Shown: positions 33,701-41,164 of the stretch, one piece after another
Position numbering within the stretch: position 1 is the first letter of the stretch
Layout of the letters: every line of letters begins with the position of its first letter
Assembly: GCF_016862175.1 (NCBI RefSeq)
Contig: NZ_BOML01000021.1
Span: 305,654 to 369,653, forward strand
Length of the DNA stretch: 64,000 nucleotides
Reading direction: 5' to 3'
Origin: Paractinoplanes durhamensis
GTDB lineage: Bacteria; Actinomycetota; Actinomycetes; Mycobacteriales; Micromonosporaceae
Translations under genes and position numbers: made by a program
The notes under the pieces: model-generated
Told to the model about the DNA's origin: nothing
Seen by the model: the letters and a program-made list of their open reading frames with translations, nothing else
Database searches by the model: none

Positions 33701-34284
33701 AGCTCGCGGCCGCGGTCGACGCCCGCGGCGGGCATCTCTCGGTCGGCTTCATGGGGGTGGAGAACCTGCTCCCGGTGCTCGCCGACCACGGGCACGCGGA
33801 CACCGCCTACCGGATCCTGCAACAGCCCGACTATCCCGGCTGGGGCTACATGAACTCGCGCGGCGCCACCACGATCTGGGAGCGCTGGGACGGGATCAGG
33901 ACCGACGGCACGCTGCAGGACCCGGGGATGAACTCGTTCAACCACTACGGGCTCGGCTCGGTCGGCGACTGGCTCTACCGCAGCGTCGGCGGCGTCGCGC
34001 CGGCCGCACCCGGCTACCGCCAGGTGCTCATCGCCCCGCTGCCGGGCGGCACCCTCACCAGCGCGGCGGCCGCGCTCACCACCGGTTACGGGCCGACCAG
34101 CTCGTCGTGGACCCGCAGCGGCTCGACGCTGACCCTCAAGGTCGTCATCCCGGCTGGTGCGACCGCGACCGTACGCCTCCCGGTCTTCTCCTCCGGGTCG
34201 GTTACCGCACCTCCCGAAGCCGTCCCGCAGGGCGTCGGTTCCTACTCGCTCGGCTCCGGCAGCTACACCTTCACCGTGGCCTAG
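30730..34284 (+). CDS. Secreted alpha-L-rhamnosidase (GH78)
   Basis: 1184-residue exported glycosidase that releases L-rhamnose from pectin side chains or plant glycosides. A signal peptide covers about 1-27. Two related beta-sandwich modules follow, each with IW(F/Y)PEGDPA, VTGDD and DVW motifs (about 28-165 and 345-455), separated by a fibronectin-like module. Next come the GH78 N-terminal domain and the (alpha/alpha)6 catalytic domain with PTDCPQRDERLGWTGD. A C-terminal beta-sandwich ends the chain. GGGAGA precedes the ATG at 30730. The operator at 30688 suggests sugar-responsive repression. It may work with the pectin operon at 55-57 kb. Confidence 0.9.
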   Translation: MKRKLLLVLLLIVTSVLVPAAAATAAPAGLDNAHWIWFPEGDPAVTAPAATRYLRREFTAPAGPWTDAQLVVTGDDTTDVWLNGTYLAGSPRTTDAWKQARYVDLAAALRAGANTLEIAVRNTSTGPAGLLGHLRVAAAAGTVDLVTDGAWQAANAVPKSWVSAKELGVYGSGPWARNVAAPDPSRASPVTVTGLTAQRQTNPLGVDAARPLLGWKLVAGAPGQVQGRYQVAVGTAAGGSDVWDSGPVASGQSVDVAYGGPALTSNKRYFWRVRVWDAQGRPSPWSAAATFDTGLFDPATEWQAGFIGAPVTENLTGANWIWYPEGDPATSAPAATRYFRKTFTLASVGKSVLVVTGDDTADVWVNGAQVSASRRVTDSWKRATTVDVTAQLHAGGNTVAIAGTNTSEGPAGLVAKLSTGLVTDGSWKASTTGAGGWQQPAFDDSAWPAAQVTAAIGGGPWGAQVSVPHPTPYLSKGFDVGKPVARARLFATALGLHETYLNGARVSAERLAPGWTDYGKRLQYRDYDVTALLKQGGNTLGALVGNGWYSGNVGFAGSAIYGTSPWYSARLTMEYADGSAATVLTDGTWTASASTVVADDLYQGEDQDARITPGAGTAVTVRAGAQPHLVAQVDPGVTVQQELSPVAITQPKPGVWIADLGQNFTGWNRLRVTGPAGTKVTLRHGEILNADGTLYTTNLRAAQATDTFTLAGTGSPEVFEPHFTVHGYRYVEVTGISSFDLVGLAAWTAGASTGTFTTSDASINQVAHNILWGARSNMLSIPTDCPQRDERLGWTGDIAAFAATSTFGFDTHGLLAKFVDDLVDAQRADGAFTDVAPAVISGGGKAGWADAGVIVPYTIWQRYGDLSVADAHFAAMQRYVDYLRSTSGSDLIRDQETFGDWLNVNDNTANDLTSTAYFGWSARLLSRMAAATGRTAEATTYGTLADQIAAAFTSRFVAADGTVGSNSQTGYVLALAFEQVPPARQQAVADKLAAAVDARGGHLSVGFMGVENLLPVLADHGHADTAYRILQQPDYPGWGYMNSRGATTIWERWDGIRTDGTLQDPGMNSFNHYGLGSVGDWLYRSVGGVAPAAPGYRQVLIAPLPGGTLTSAAAALTTGYGPTSSSWTRSGSTLTLKVVIPAGATATVRLPVFSSGSVTAPPEAVPQGVGSYSLGSGSYTFTVA

Positions 34285-34328
34285 CTGGTGGCGAAGCGCG
34301 GCGGACGGGCTGTGATTGACTGGCACGC

Positions 34329-35486
34329 ATGGTCTTGCGCCCGCCCGCCGCGCCGACCCGCCCGCGTAACCGCAAGCAGCTCATCGTCGAGGCGGCCGGG
34401 CAGGTCTTCAGCGATCGCGGTTACCACGCCGCCTCGATGGAGGAGATCGCCGCCGGGGTGGGGATCAGCGCGGCCGCGCTCTACCGGCATTTCCCGAACA
34501 AGTACGCGCTGTTCGCCGAGTGTGCCGATGTGATGGTGGACCGGCTGGTCGCGACCCTGGCTCCGGCGCTCGGCCTGCCCGAGACGCTGGCCGCGCTCAT
34601 CCGGGTCACCGTCGCGCACCGGGCGTCGGGTGGCCTCTACCGGTGGGAGGCCCGCTACCTGGGACGCGACGACCGCCGGCTGCTCCGGGCGAAGTTCGGG
34701 CAGGTCGTCGACCGGGTGGCCGACCTCGTCCGGGCGGATTACCCGTTGCCGGACGAGCGGCTGCGGGCGGTGGCCGCGCTCGGCGTGATCGGGTCGATCA
34801 CCATGCACCACACCTCGATCGCGCCGCGCCGGATCGAGGACCTGCTGCTCACCTCCGCGCTGCGGGTGGTCGCCACCGACCCGGCCACCGCGGCCGGCAG
34901 CGCCCGCCTGGTCGAGTTGCCCGCCCCGCCGGTGCCGCGCACCCGGCGCGCCGAGATCCTGGCCGCGGCGGTCCCGCTGTTCGCCCGGGACGGGTTCGCC
35001 AACGTCACCAACGGGCAGATCGCGCAGGCGGTCGGGCTCGCCCCGTCGGCGATCTACCGCCACTATCCCGGCAAGGTCGACATCCTGGTGGCCGCGTGCC
35101 TGCAGGCGGCCGGGCTGCTGGCCCAGGCGGTGGACCGGAGCCTGCACCAGGCGGCCGACCCGCGCCAGGCGGTGGTCGCGCTGACCGCCGCGTACGTGGC
35201 CTACAGCTTCGAGCACAACGCGCTCACCAGCGTGGCCGAGGCGGAGATCCGGGGGTTGCCGGCCGACCGGCAGCGGCCGCTGATCCTGGCCCAGCGGGAG
35301 CACATCGCGGTCTGGGAGCAGCAGTTGCGGCTGGCCCGGCCGGAACTCGACCCGCGCCAGGCCCGGCTGCTGGTGCACGCGGGCTTCGGCGTCGTGATCG
35401 AGGCCGGGCGCGCCCTGCACTGGCAGAACACGCCCGGTCATCGGGATGCGGTCACCGCTCTGGTCACCGGCGCCTTGACCCTCTAG
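34329..35486 (+). CDS. TetR-family regulator with two tandem helix-turn-helix units
   Basis: 385-residue protein made of two complete TetR-type halves. The first HTH is MEEIAAGVGISAAALYRHF (about 38-60) and the second is NGQIAQAVGLAPSAIYRHY (about 228-250), each followed by a helical ligand-binding segment. Such fused pairs can bind DNA as pseudo-dimers. Its stop codon overlaps the stop of the convergent Lcp-like gene by 4 bp. A TetR protein (LcpR) controls lcp in Gordonia, so regulation of the neighbouring oxygenase is plausible, though LcpR is a single-domain protein. No strong ribosome site is visible before the ATG. Confidence 0.85.
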   Translation: MVLRPPAAPTRPRNRKQLIVEAAGQVFSDRGYHAASMEEIAAGVGISAAALYRHFPNKYALFAECADVMVDRLVATLAPALGLPETLAALIRVTVAHRASGGLYRWEARYLGRDDRRLLRAKFGQVVDRVADLVRADYPLPDERLRAVAALGVIGSITMHHTSIAPRRIEDLLLTSALRVVATDPATAAGSARLVELPAPPVPRTRRAEILAAAVPLFARDGFANVTNGQIAQAVGLAPSAIYRHYPGKVDILVAACLQAAGLLAQAVDRSLHQAADPRQAVVALTAAYVAYSFEHNALTSVAEAEIRGLPADRQRPLILAQREHIAVWEQQLRLARPELDPRQARLLVHAGFGVVIEAGRALHWQNTPGHRDAVTALVTGALTL

Positions 35487-36694
35487 GCGGGCCGGTTTCC
35501 GGTCGGGATGGTGATCGGGGTGTAGGTCGCCGACGTGCCGTTGTTGAGGAACAGCATCGCCAGGCCGCGGACGAACTGGTCGAAGAGGGAGAACGTGGTC
35601 GGGATGATCGGCGACAGGCCCTCGCGGAACGCGACGTAGGCCGGCCAGCCGAGCTCGATCACGCTGCGCGAGACCAGGTCGCGCGGCAGCTTCAGCCAGT
35701 CGCCGATCTTGTCGCTCAGGACGTATCGCGCGAACTCGCGCTGGAAGCCCTTGGTGACCCCCAGGTCGACCGACGAGGTCAGGTTGAGCAGGACGTCGGC
35801 CAGGTTGATGCCCTCCGGTGTCGGCGCCATGATCGGCGTCAGCACGTAGGCCGACTGCTGCTGGGCCGCGGCCCAGCTCGCCGGGATGAAGTCGTCGCGC
35901 ACCCCGAGCAGGTGCAGCGCGACCTGCCACTGGTGCAGGTAGGCGTCTTCCTCGGCGGCCGACATCTTGATGCCCCAGGCCTTCAGCTTGCCGTAGACGA
36001 AGGTGCCGAGACTGTGGAAGGTGACCAGGATGTCGCCGTTGCTGATCGGGATGAAGTCCTGGTCGTTGGTGACCGCCCGCCACGCCGGTGACTGGGGGAG
36101 CAGGTGCCGCACGGCGGCGTGGGTCAGCCGGGTCTTGTTCGAGGTCACCACGAAGTGGCCGGTCGGCTGGAACGCGTCGAGCGCGCTCAGGTCGTACCCG
36201 TACGTGAAGGTCTTGGCCGCCCGGGACTGCATGACGGCGCCGCCCGCGGACCAGTAGACGTTGCGGGCCTCGCGCGGGATGACCGTGCTCATGATGCCGC
36301 TGCCCAGGCCGTACAGCAGGAAGAGGTACATGCTCATCCGCTTGTTGAACTGGGCGGCGCGGGCGAGCTTGGTCTGGTCGGCCCACGACGGCAGAGTGTT
36401 GACCTGCTGGAGGTAGGTGACGAGGGCGGCGGGCAGGGCGGCCGGGAGCGGGTCGCCGTTGTTGACCCACGAGTCGAACGCGGTGTTGACGGCCGGGATC
36501 TGGCCGTTGTCCAGGAGGGACGCGACGAGCGGGTCGGTGGCGTCGTCCCACACGCTCCACGGGTCGGTGACCGTGTCGGTGGCGGCGATCGAGTTGGCGG
36601 AGGACCACGCCCACGCCTTCGACGGATCCGCGACGCCCACCAGACCCAGCGCGGCGCCGAGGGTGAGGACTCGCCTTCTGCTGAGATTTTGCAT
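35483..36694 (-). CDS. lcp: Lcp-like (latex clearing protein / DUF2236) secreted oxygenase
   Basis: 403-residue Tat-exported protein (twin-arginine signal SRRRVLTLG, cleavage near AWA) of the oxygenase MpaB/DUF2236 family. Length and features such as GLGSGIMSTVIPREARNVYWS and KTRLTHAAVRHLLP match latex clearing proteins. Those b-type heme dioxygenases cleave poly(cis-1,4-isoprene) outside the cell. A histidine in VTFHSLGTF is a candidate axial heme ligand. The ATG at 36694 has AGG 8 nt upstream and starts exactly at the Tat signal; longer frames add only non-coding-like codons. The double TetR gene is convergent. Activity on rubber is inferred from family only. Confidence 0.8.
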   Translation of the reverse strand: MQNLSRRRVLTLGAALGLVGVADPSKAWAWSSANSIAATDTVTDPWSVWDDATDPLVASLLDNGQIPAVNTAFDSWVNNGDPLPAALPAALVTYLQQVNTLPSWADQTKLARAAQFNKRMSMYLFLLYGLGSGIMSTVIPREARNVYWSAGGAVMQSRAAKTFTYGYDLSALDAFQPTGHFVVTSNKTRLTHAAVRHLLPQSPAWRAVTNDQDFIPISNGDILVTFHSLGTFVYGKLKAWGIKMSAAEEDAYLHQWQVALHLLGVRDDFIPASWAAAQQQSAYVLTPIMAPTPEGINLADVLLNLTSSVDLGVTKGFQREFARYVLSDKIGDWLKLPRDLVSRSVIELGWPAYVAFREGLSPIIPTTFSLFDQFVRGLAMLFLNNGTSATYTPITIPTGNRPA

Positions 36695-36813
36695 TCGCTT
36701 ACCTGCTTCCAGATGGGCCGGGGATGCCTGGGAAGAGGATGTTTCACCGGTAACCGGTGTGTGATTTCTCATTAACATAGCGATGCTCGATGTCATCAGC
36801 AAGACTCAATGTA

Positions 36814-37050
36814 TTAACGTGCGGCCCGGCGAAAACGGCGGCCCAGGTCGGCGACGGCGGCGGTGAGCTCGGGCAGGTCGCGCGGCGTGAATCTCGGGCC
36901 GTTCGGCGTGCGCAGGGCGATCCGGTCGACGCGGAAGGTGCGCCAGTCCGCGCGGTCGAGGTCCCAGGCGACGACATACCAGCGGCCGTCCCAGGTGATC
37001 ACGTGGTGCGGCTCGGCGCGGCGGGGTTTTCGGCGTAGTCGAAGCGGGCC
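36814..37050 (-). pseudogene. WYL-domain regulator remnant (C-terminal part, frameshifted)
   Basis: The translation contains the unmistakable WYL segment AEPHHVITWDGRWYVVAWDL...FRVDRI but only about 75 residues of it. The N-terminal HTH and first WYL half are missing. Reading the minus strand around 37030-37046 in another frame gives ARFDYAENP, which fits just before AEPHHV, so there is also a frameshift near 37022. It abuts a truncated DUF1761 gene on the other strand. Confidence 0.6.
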
Positions 37051-37053
37051 GCC

Positions 37054-37291
37054 GCTCACCTGCCTGGTGATCACCTTTACCAGCGCGGTCCTGATGGCCG
37101 CCCTGAAGATCGACACCTACGGCGATGCGCTGCTGTTCGGCCTGATCGTGGGGCTGGGCTATCTCACCGCCAACACGGTGAACATCGCGATCAACCCCAA
37201 CTTCCCCCGGCCGCTGCTGTACGCAGCGATCTCCGGGGGATTCAACGTGATCGGAAGCCTGATCGTCAGTCTGCTTCTGGTGGCGGTCTGA
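37054..37291 (+). pseudogene. DUF1761 membrane protein remnant (C-terminal part)
   Basis: About 78 residues from LVITFTSAVLMAALKID to the end, with GDALLFGLIVGLGYLTANTVN, correspond to the last three helices of a DUF1761-type membrane protein. The usual first helix and start codon are gone, and no ribosome site is present. The upstream codons belong to the WYL remnant on the opposite strand. A single deletion removing the 5' ends of two divergent genes would explain both remnants. Confidence 0.5.
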
Positions 37292-37411
37292 TCAGTCGGA
37301 GTCCAGGCCGTGGCAGGCCGTCGCCGTGCAACCCTCGCCGCGGCCGTGGCAGGTCGGGCACCGCTCGTCGAGGTGCTCGGCCGGGGTGGCGGTGGTGGTG
37401 CGGTCGTTCAT
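37292..37411 (-). CDS. 39-residue Cys-rich small protein
   Basis: A short ORF with a good ribosome site (GGGAG 6 nt before the ATG at 37411) and consistent G/C third positions. The product ends with CPTCHGRGEGCTATACHG, containing a DnaJ-like CxxCxGxG knuckle plus two more cysteines, suitable for binding zinc. Its stop directly abuts the end of the DUF1761 remnant. Function unknown. Confidence 0.55.
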   Translation of the reverse strand: MNDRTTTATPAEHLDERCPTCHGRGEGCTATACHGLDSD

Positions 37412-37491
37412 CGCGATCTCCCTATGTCGCTGCCGTTCAGGGATCAGCCTTTCGCGGCAGCGATCATCGGGGCAGGGCCATCCGGCCCGGC

Positions 37492-38466
37492 TCAGTAGCC
37501 GGACGGCAGGCGCGGCGTGTAGTGCTCCTCCAGGGCGGCCACCTCCTCGGCGGTCAGCTCCAGGTCGAGCGCGGCCACCGCGTCGGTCAGGTGCTGCGGC
37601 TTGGTCGGCCCGACGATCGGCGCGTCGACGACCGGGTTGTGCAGCACCCAGGCCAGCGCGACCTGGGCCATCGGGACGCCGCGGGCCTCGGCGACCCGGC
37701 GGACCGCATCGACGATCGGCCGGTTCTCCTCGCCCTCGTAGCGCCGGTGCAGATGGTCGGCCCCGGCCCGGGCGGTGGACTGCTCGTCCCACGGGCGGGC
37801 CAGCCGGCCCTTCGCCAGCGGGGCCCACGGGATCGACCCGACGCCCTGGTCGGCGAGCAGGCCGAACATCTCCCGCTCCTCCTCGCGCTGCAGGAGGCTG
37901 TACTGGTTCTGCATGGAGACGAACCGCGTCCAGCCGCCCAGGTCGGCGGCGTGCTGCAGCTTCGCGAACTGCCAGGCGTGCATCGAGGACGCGCCGATGT
38001 AGCGCACCTTGCCCGCCTTGATCACGTCGTGCAGCGCCTCCATCGTCTCCTCGACCGGGACCGCCGGGTCGAACCGGTGGATCTGGTAGAGGTCGACGTA
38101 GTCGGTGCCGAGCCGGCTCAGCGACGCGTCGATCTGCTCGAGGATGGCCTTGCGGGACAGCCCGGACCCGCCCGGCCCGTCGTGGAACTTGAAGTAGACC
38201 TTGGTGGCCAGCACGATCGCGTCGCGGTCCGTGTACTTGCGGATCGCCCGGCCGACGATCTCCTCCGACGTGCCGTCGCTGTAGACGTTCGCGGTGTCCC
38301 AGAAGGTGACGCCCGACTCGACCGCCTGCCGGAAAACCGGCTCGGCGGTCTCGTCGGTCAGCGTCCACTGGTGGTTGTTGCCGCGGTCGGGTGCCCCGAA
38401 GCTCATGCAGCCGAGCGTGACCCGGCTGATCTTGAGGCCCGAACTGCCCAGTCGTGTGAAGTCCAT
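37492..38466 (-). CDS. Aldo/keto reductase
   Basis: 324-residue NADPH-dependent oxidoreductase of the AKR superfamily (YajO/YhdN-like). Features are WDTANVYSDGTSEEIVG with the catalytic Asp and Tyr, ATKVYFKF with the Lys, DLYQIHRFD with the His, and the late cofactor segment APIVGPTKPQHLTDAV. It is cytosolic and a single gene, divergent from the M6 protease. The natural carbonyl substrate is unknown. The ATG at 38466 gives the normal family start (MDFTRLGSSGLKIS). Confidence 0.9.
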   Translation of the reverse strand: MDFTRLGSSGLKISRVTLGCMSFGAPDRGNNHQWTLTDETAEPVFRQAVESGVTFWDTANVYSDGTSEEIVGRAIRKYTDRDAIVLATKVYFKFHDGPGGSGLSRKAILEQIDASLSRLGTDYVDLYQIHRFDPAVPVEETMEALHDVIKAGKVRYIGASSMHAWQFAKLQHAADLGGWTRFVSMQNQYSLLQREEEREMFGLLADQGVGSIPWAPLAKGRLARPWDEQSTARAGADHLHRRYEGEENRPIVDAVRRVAEARGVPMAQVALAWVLHNPVVDAPIVGPTKPQHLTDAVAALDLELTAEEVAALEEHYTPRLPSGY

Positions 38467-38673
38467 GGTCCAAAACTAACGACTCGTGGGACGGGATCGG
38501 CGGAAAGACCCGTAGACGCGGTCGCCGCGAATTCTGGATCGGTATCGGTCTAAGTCTTCCCCTGGTGACGCATCGATGCCTACGTTCCTGGGCGGGCCAC
38601 CACGGTCCACATTGCATCCGGGCCGAGCCCGTTCCACCGGCGGGTGTCGGCATGACCGCTTCGGGGGTAGTCG

Positions 38674-41112
38674 ATGCGCAAGATCCTGGTGGGACTGCTG
38701 GGCGTCAGCCTGGCGTCCGGCTTAGGCATTTCATCCAGTCCGGCCGCGCTGGCCGCGCCGTCAGTGTCACCGCCGGCCGGCGCGACCGCCGCGGCGAAGA
38801 ACGCGGAGAGCGACGAGCTGGTCGGGTCGCTCGAGCAGAAGCGGCGGGCGCTGCGGGAGAAGGCCGTGAGCGACGTCGTGTCCGGCCGGGCCACGCCGGT
38901 GACCCGCAACGGCAGCACGGTCGTCAAGGTCGGTCAGTCGGCCGGCGGCGGGGCGTTCGGCGGCAAGTCGCGCCGGGGCGGTGCCCGGGACAACCGTGAT
39001 CAGTACGTCGAGCTCGCCCGGGAACGGACCGACCGGATCTTCGTGATCCTCGCCGAGTTCGGCAACGAGCGCGATCCGCGTTTCCCGGACCGGGACACCG
39101 ACCCGACCACGCCGGGGCCGGCCCGCTTCGACGGGCCGCTGCACAACCAGATCCCGGCGCCGAACCGGGCGGTCGACAACACCACGGTCTGGCAGGCGGA
39201 CTACAACCGCCAGCACTTCCAGGACCTGTACTTCGGGACCGGCCGCACCGCCGAGTCGGTCAAGACCTACTACCAGACGCAGTCGTCGGGCCGGTACAGC
39301 GTGGACGGCACGGTCACCGACTGGGTCAAGGTCAAATACAACGAGGCACGGTACGGCCGGTCCGGCGACGATCCGGCCGACGCCAACGGCGACGACCCCA
39401 ACGTCTGCTCCGGCAACGTCTGCAACACGACCTACGACCTGGTGCGCGACGCCGCCAACCAGTGGGTCGCCGACCAGCTGGCGCAGGGCCGCAGCAGGGC
39501 CGAGGTGACCGCCGAGCTCAAGACGTTCGACCAGTGGGACCGGTACGACTTCGACGCCGACGGCAACTTCAACGAGCCGGACGGCTACCTCGACCACTTC
39601 CAGATCGTGCACGCCGGCGGCGACGAGGCGGACGGCGATCCCTCGCAGGGTGAGGACGCCATCTGGAGCCACCGCGCGTTCGCGTACGGCGACGACGAGG
39701 GTGACCGCGGCCCGGCCGGCAACCTGCTGGGCGGCACCGAGATCGCCGACACCGGCCTGTGGATCGGTGACTACACGATGCAGCCGGAGAACGGCGGGCT
39801 GAGCGTGTTCGTCCACGAGTACGGCCACGACCTGGGCCTGCCGGACGACTACAACGTGATCGCCGGCGGCAACGGCAACAACGAGTACTGGACGCTGATG
39901 GCGCAGAGCCGGCTCAACGCGGCGGGGGAGCCGCTCGGCACCCGGCCCGGCGACCTCGGCGCGTGGAACAAGTTGCAGCTCGGCTGGCTGGACTACGAGA
40001 CGGTGGTGGCGAAGCAGAAGCGCACGCTGACCCTCGGGCCACAGGAGTACAACAGCAACAAGGCCCAGGCGGCGGTGGTGGTGCTCCCGAAGAAGACGGT
40101 GACCACCCAGTTCGGCGCGCCGTTCGCGGGTTCGAAGCAATACTTCTCCGGTAATGCCGACGACCTGCGCAACTCGATGACCCGGCAGTTCGATCTGACC
40201 GGGGCGGCCGCGCCGGCCCTGAACTTCAAGGCGCGGTACAACGTCGAGGAGGGCTTCGACTACCTGTACGTGCGGGCCTCGCTCGACGGCCAGAAGTGGA
40301 CCGCGTTGGACGGCACCATCAACGGGCAGCCGTTCGGCCGGGACGGCGCCAACCCGCCGCGACCGGCGATCGACGGCAGCACCGATGATCAGTGGGTGGA
40401 CGTCTCGGTGCCGCTCAGCGCGTACGCCGGAAAGAATGTGTATTTGCAGTTCTACTACCGCACCGACGGTGGTTTCTCGGCCGGCGGCTTCTTCAGCGAC
40501 AACATCCAGGTGGTCGACGGCAGCGCGGTCCTGTTCAGCGACGACGCCGAGGCGACCACCTCGCCGTGGACGCTGCGCGGCTTCAGCACCGTCGGCACCA
40601 GCGCGACCGGCCAGTTCGACAACTACTACATCGCCGGCCACCGCACCTACGTCTCCTACGACCGCTACCTCAAGACCGGCCCGTACAACTTCGGCTTCCT
40701 CAACACGAAGCCGGACTGGGTCGAGCACTACTCGTACCAAACCGGGGTGTTGATCTCCTACTGGGACCGTTCCCAGGTCGACAACGACACCAACTGGCAT
40801 CCGGGGGTGGGCCGCAATCTCTACATCGACGCCCACCCGCGCCCGTTCTACCGGCTGGACGGCCTGCCGTTCAGTTCCCGGATCCAGGTCTACGACGCGC
40901 CGTTCGGCCTGCGTAAGGCCGATTCGATGACGCTGCACATCAACGGCAATGCTTCTTATGTACGAGGCCAGGCCGCGCAGCCGCTCTTCGACGACACCCA
41001 GAAATACTTCTACGACGAACTGCCGAACCACGGGGTCAAGCTCCCCGCGGTCGGCGTGAAGATCCGGGTCCTGTCGGAGAACGGCACGTCCGCCAAGATC
41101 CGCATCTCCTGA
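38674..41112 (+). CDS. Secreted M6 metalloprotease (immune inhibitor A family)
   Basis: 812-residue extracellular zinc protease. A signal peptide covers about 1-27 (AALAAPS). A propeptide follows, then the M6 catalytic domain with HEYGHDLGLPDD: His381, Glu382, His385 and the third-ligand position Asp391. Two beta-sandwich MAM/jelly-roll-like modules (NVEEGFDYLYVRASLDGQKW; WHPGVGRNLYIDAHPRP) occupy the C-terminal half. Bacillus InhA enzymes cleave host antimicrobial peptides; in actinomycetes they are probably general secreted proteases. It ends at a strong bidirectional terminator shared with the convergent lipase gene. Confidence 0.9.
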   Translation: MRKILVGLLGVSLASGLGISSSPAALAAPSVSPPAGATAAAKNAESDELVGSLEQKRRALREKAVSDVVSGRATPVTRNGSTVVKVGQSAGGGAFGGKSRRGGARDNRDQYVELARERTDRIFVILAEFGNERDPRFPDRDTDPTTPGPARFDGPLHNQIPAPNRAVDNTTVWQADYNRQHFQDLYFGTGRTAESVKTYYQTQSSGRYSVDGTVTDWVKVKYNEARYGRSGDDPADANGDDPNVCSGNVCNTTYDLVRDAANQWVADQLAQGRSRAEVTAELKTFDQWDRYDFDADGNFNEPDGYLDHFQIVHAGGDEADGDPSQGEDAIWSHRAFAYGDDEGDRGPAGNLLGGTEIADTGLWIGDYTMQPENGGLSVFVHEYGHDLGLPDDYNVIAGGNGNNEYWTLMAQSRLNAAGEPLGTRPGDLGAWNKLQLGWLDYETVVAKQKRTLTLGPQEYNSNKAQAAVVVLPKKTVTTQFGAPFAGSKQYFSGNADDLRNSMTRQFDLTGAAAPALNFKARYNVEEGFDYLYVRASLDGQKWTALDGTINGQPFGRDGANPPRPAIDGSTDDQWVDVSVPLSAYAGKNVYLQFYYRTDGGFSAGGFFSDNIQVVDGSAVLFSDDAEATTSPWTLRGFSTVGTSATGQFDNYYIAGHRTYVSYDRYLKTGPYNFGFLNTKPDWVEHYSYQTGVLISYWDRSQVDNDTNWHPGVGRNLYIDAHPRPFYRLDGLPFSSRIQVYDAPFGLRKADSMTLHINGNASYVRGQAAQPLFDDTQKYFYDELPNHGVKLPAVGVKIRVLSENGTSAKIRIS

Positions 41113-41120
41113 CCCCTGAT

Positions 41121-41157
41121 GACCCGCCGCCGCCGTTCTCCACGGTGGCGGCGGGTC
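41121..41157. terminator. Bidirectional hairpin terminator, M6 protease / lipase
   Basis: A 14-bp stem (GACCCGCCGCCGCC / GGTGGCGGCGGGTC, one G-U or mismatch position) with a 9-nt loop lies between two convergent genes. Confidence 0.75.
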
Positions 41158-41164
41158 GCCGTTC

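Noticed and set aside
30745..34326. Minus-strand 1193-codon frame opposite the rhamnosidase
   Set aside because: Low-complexity antisense frame; the plus strand holds the GH78 catalytic motif.
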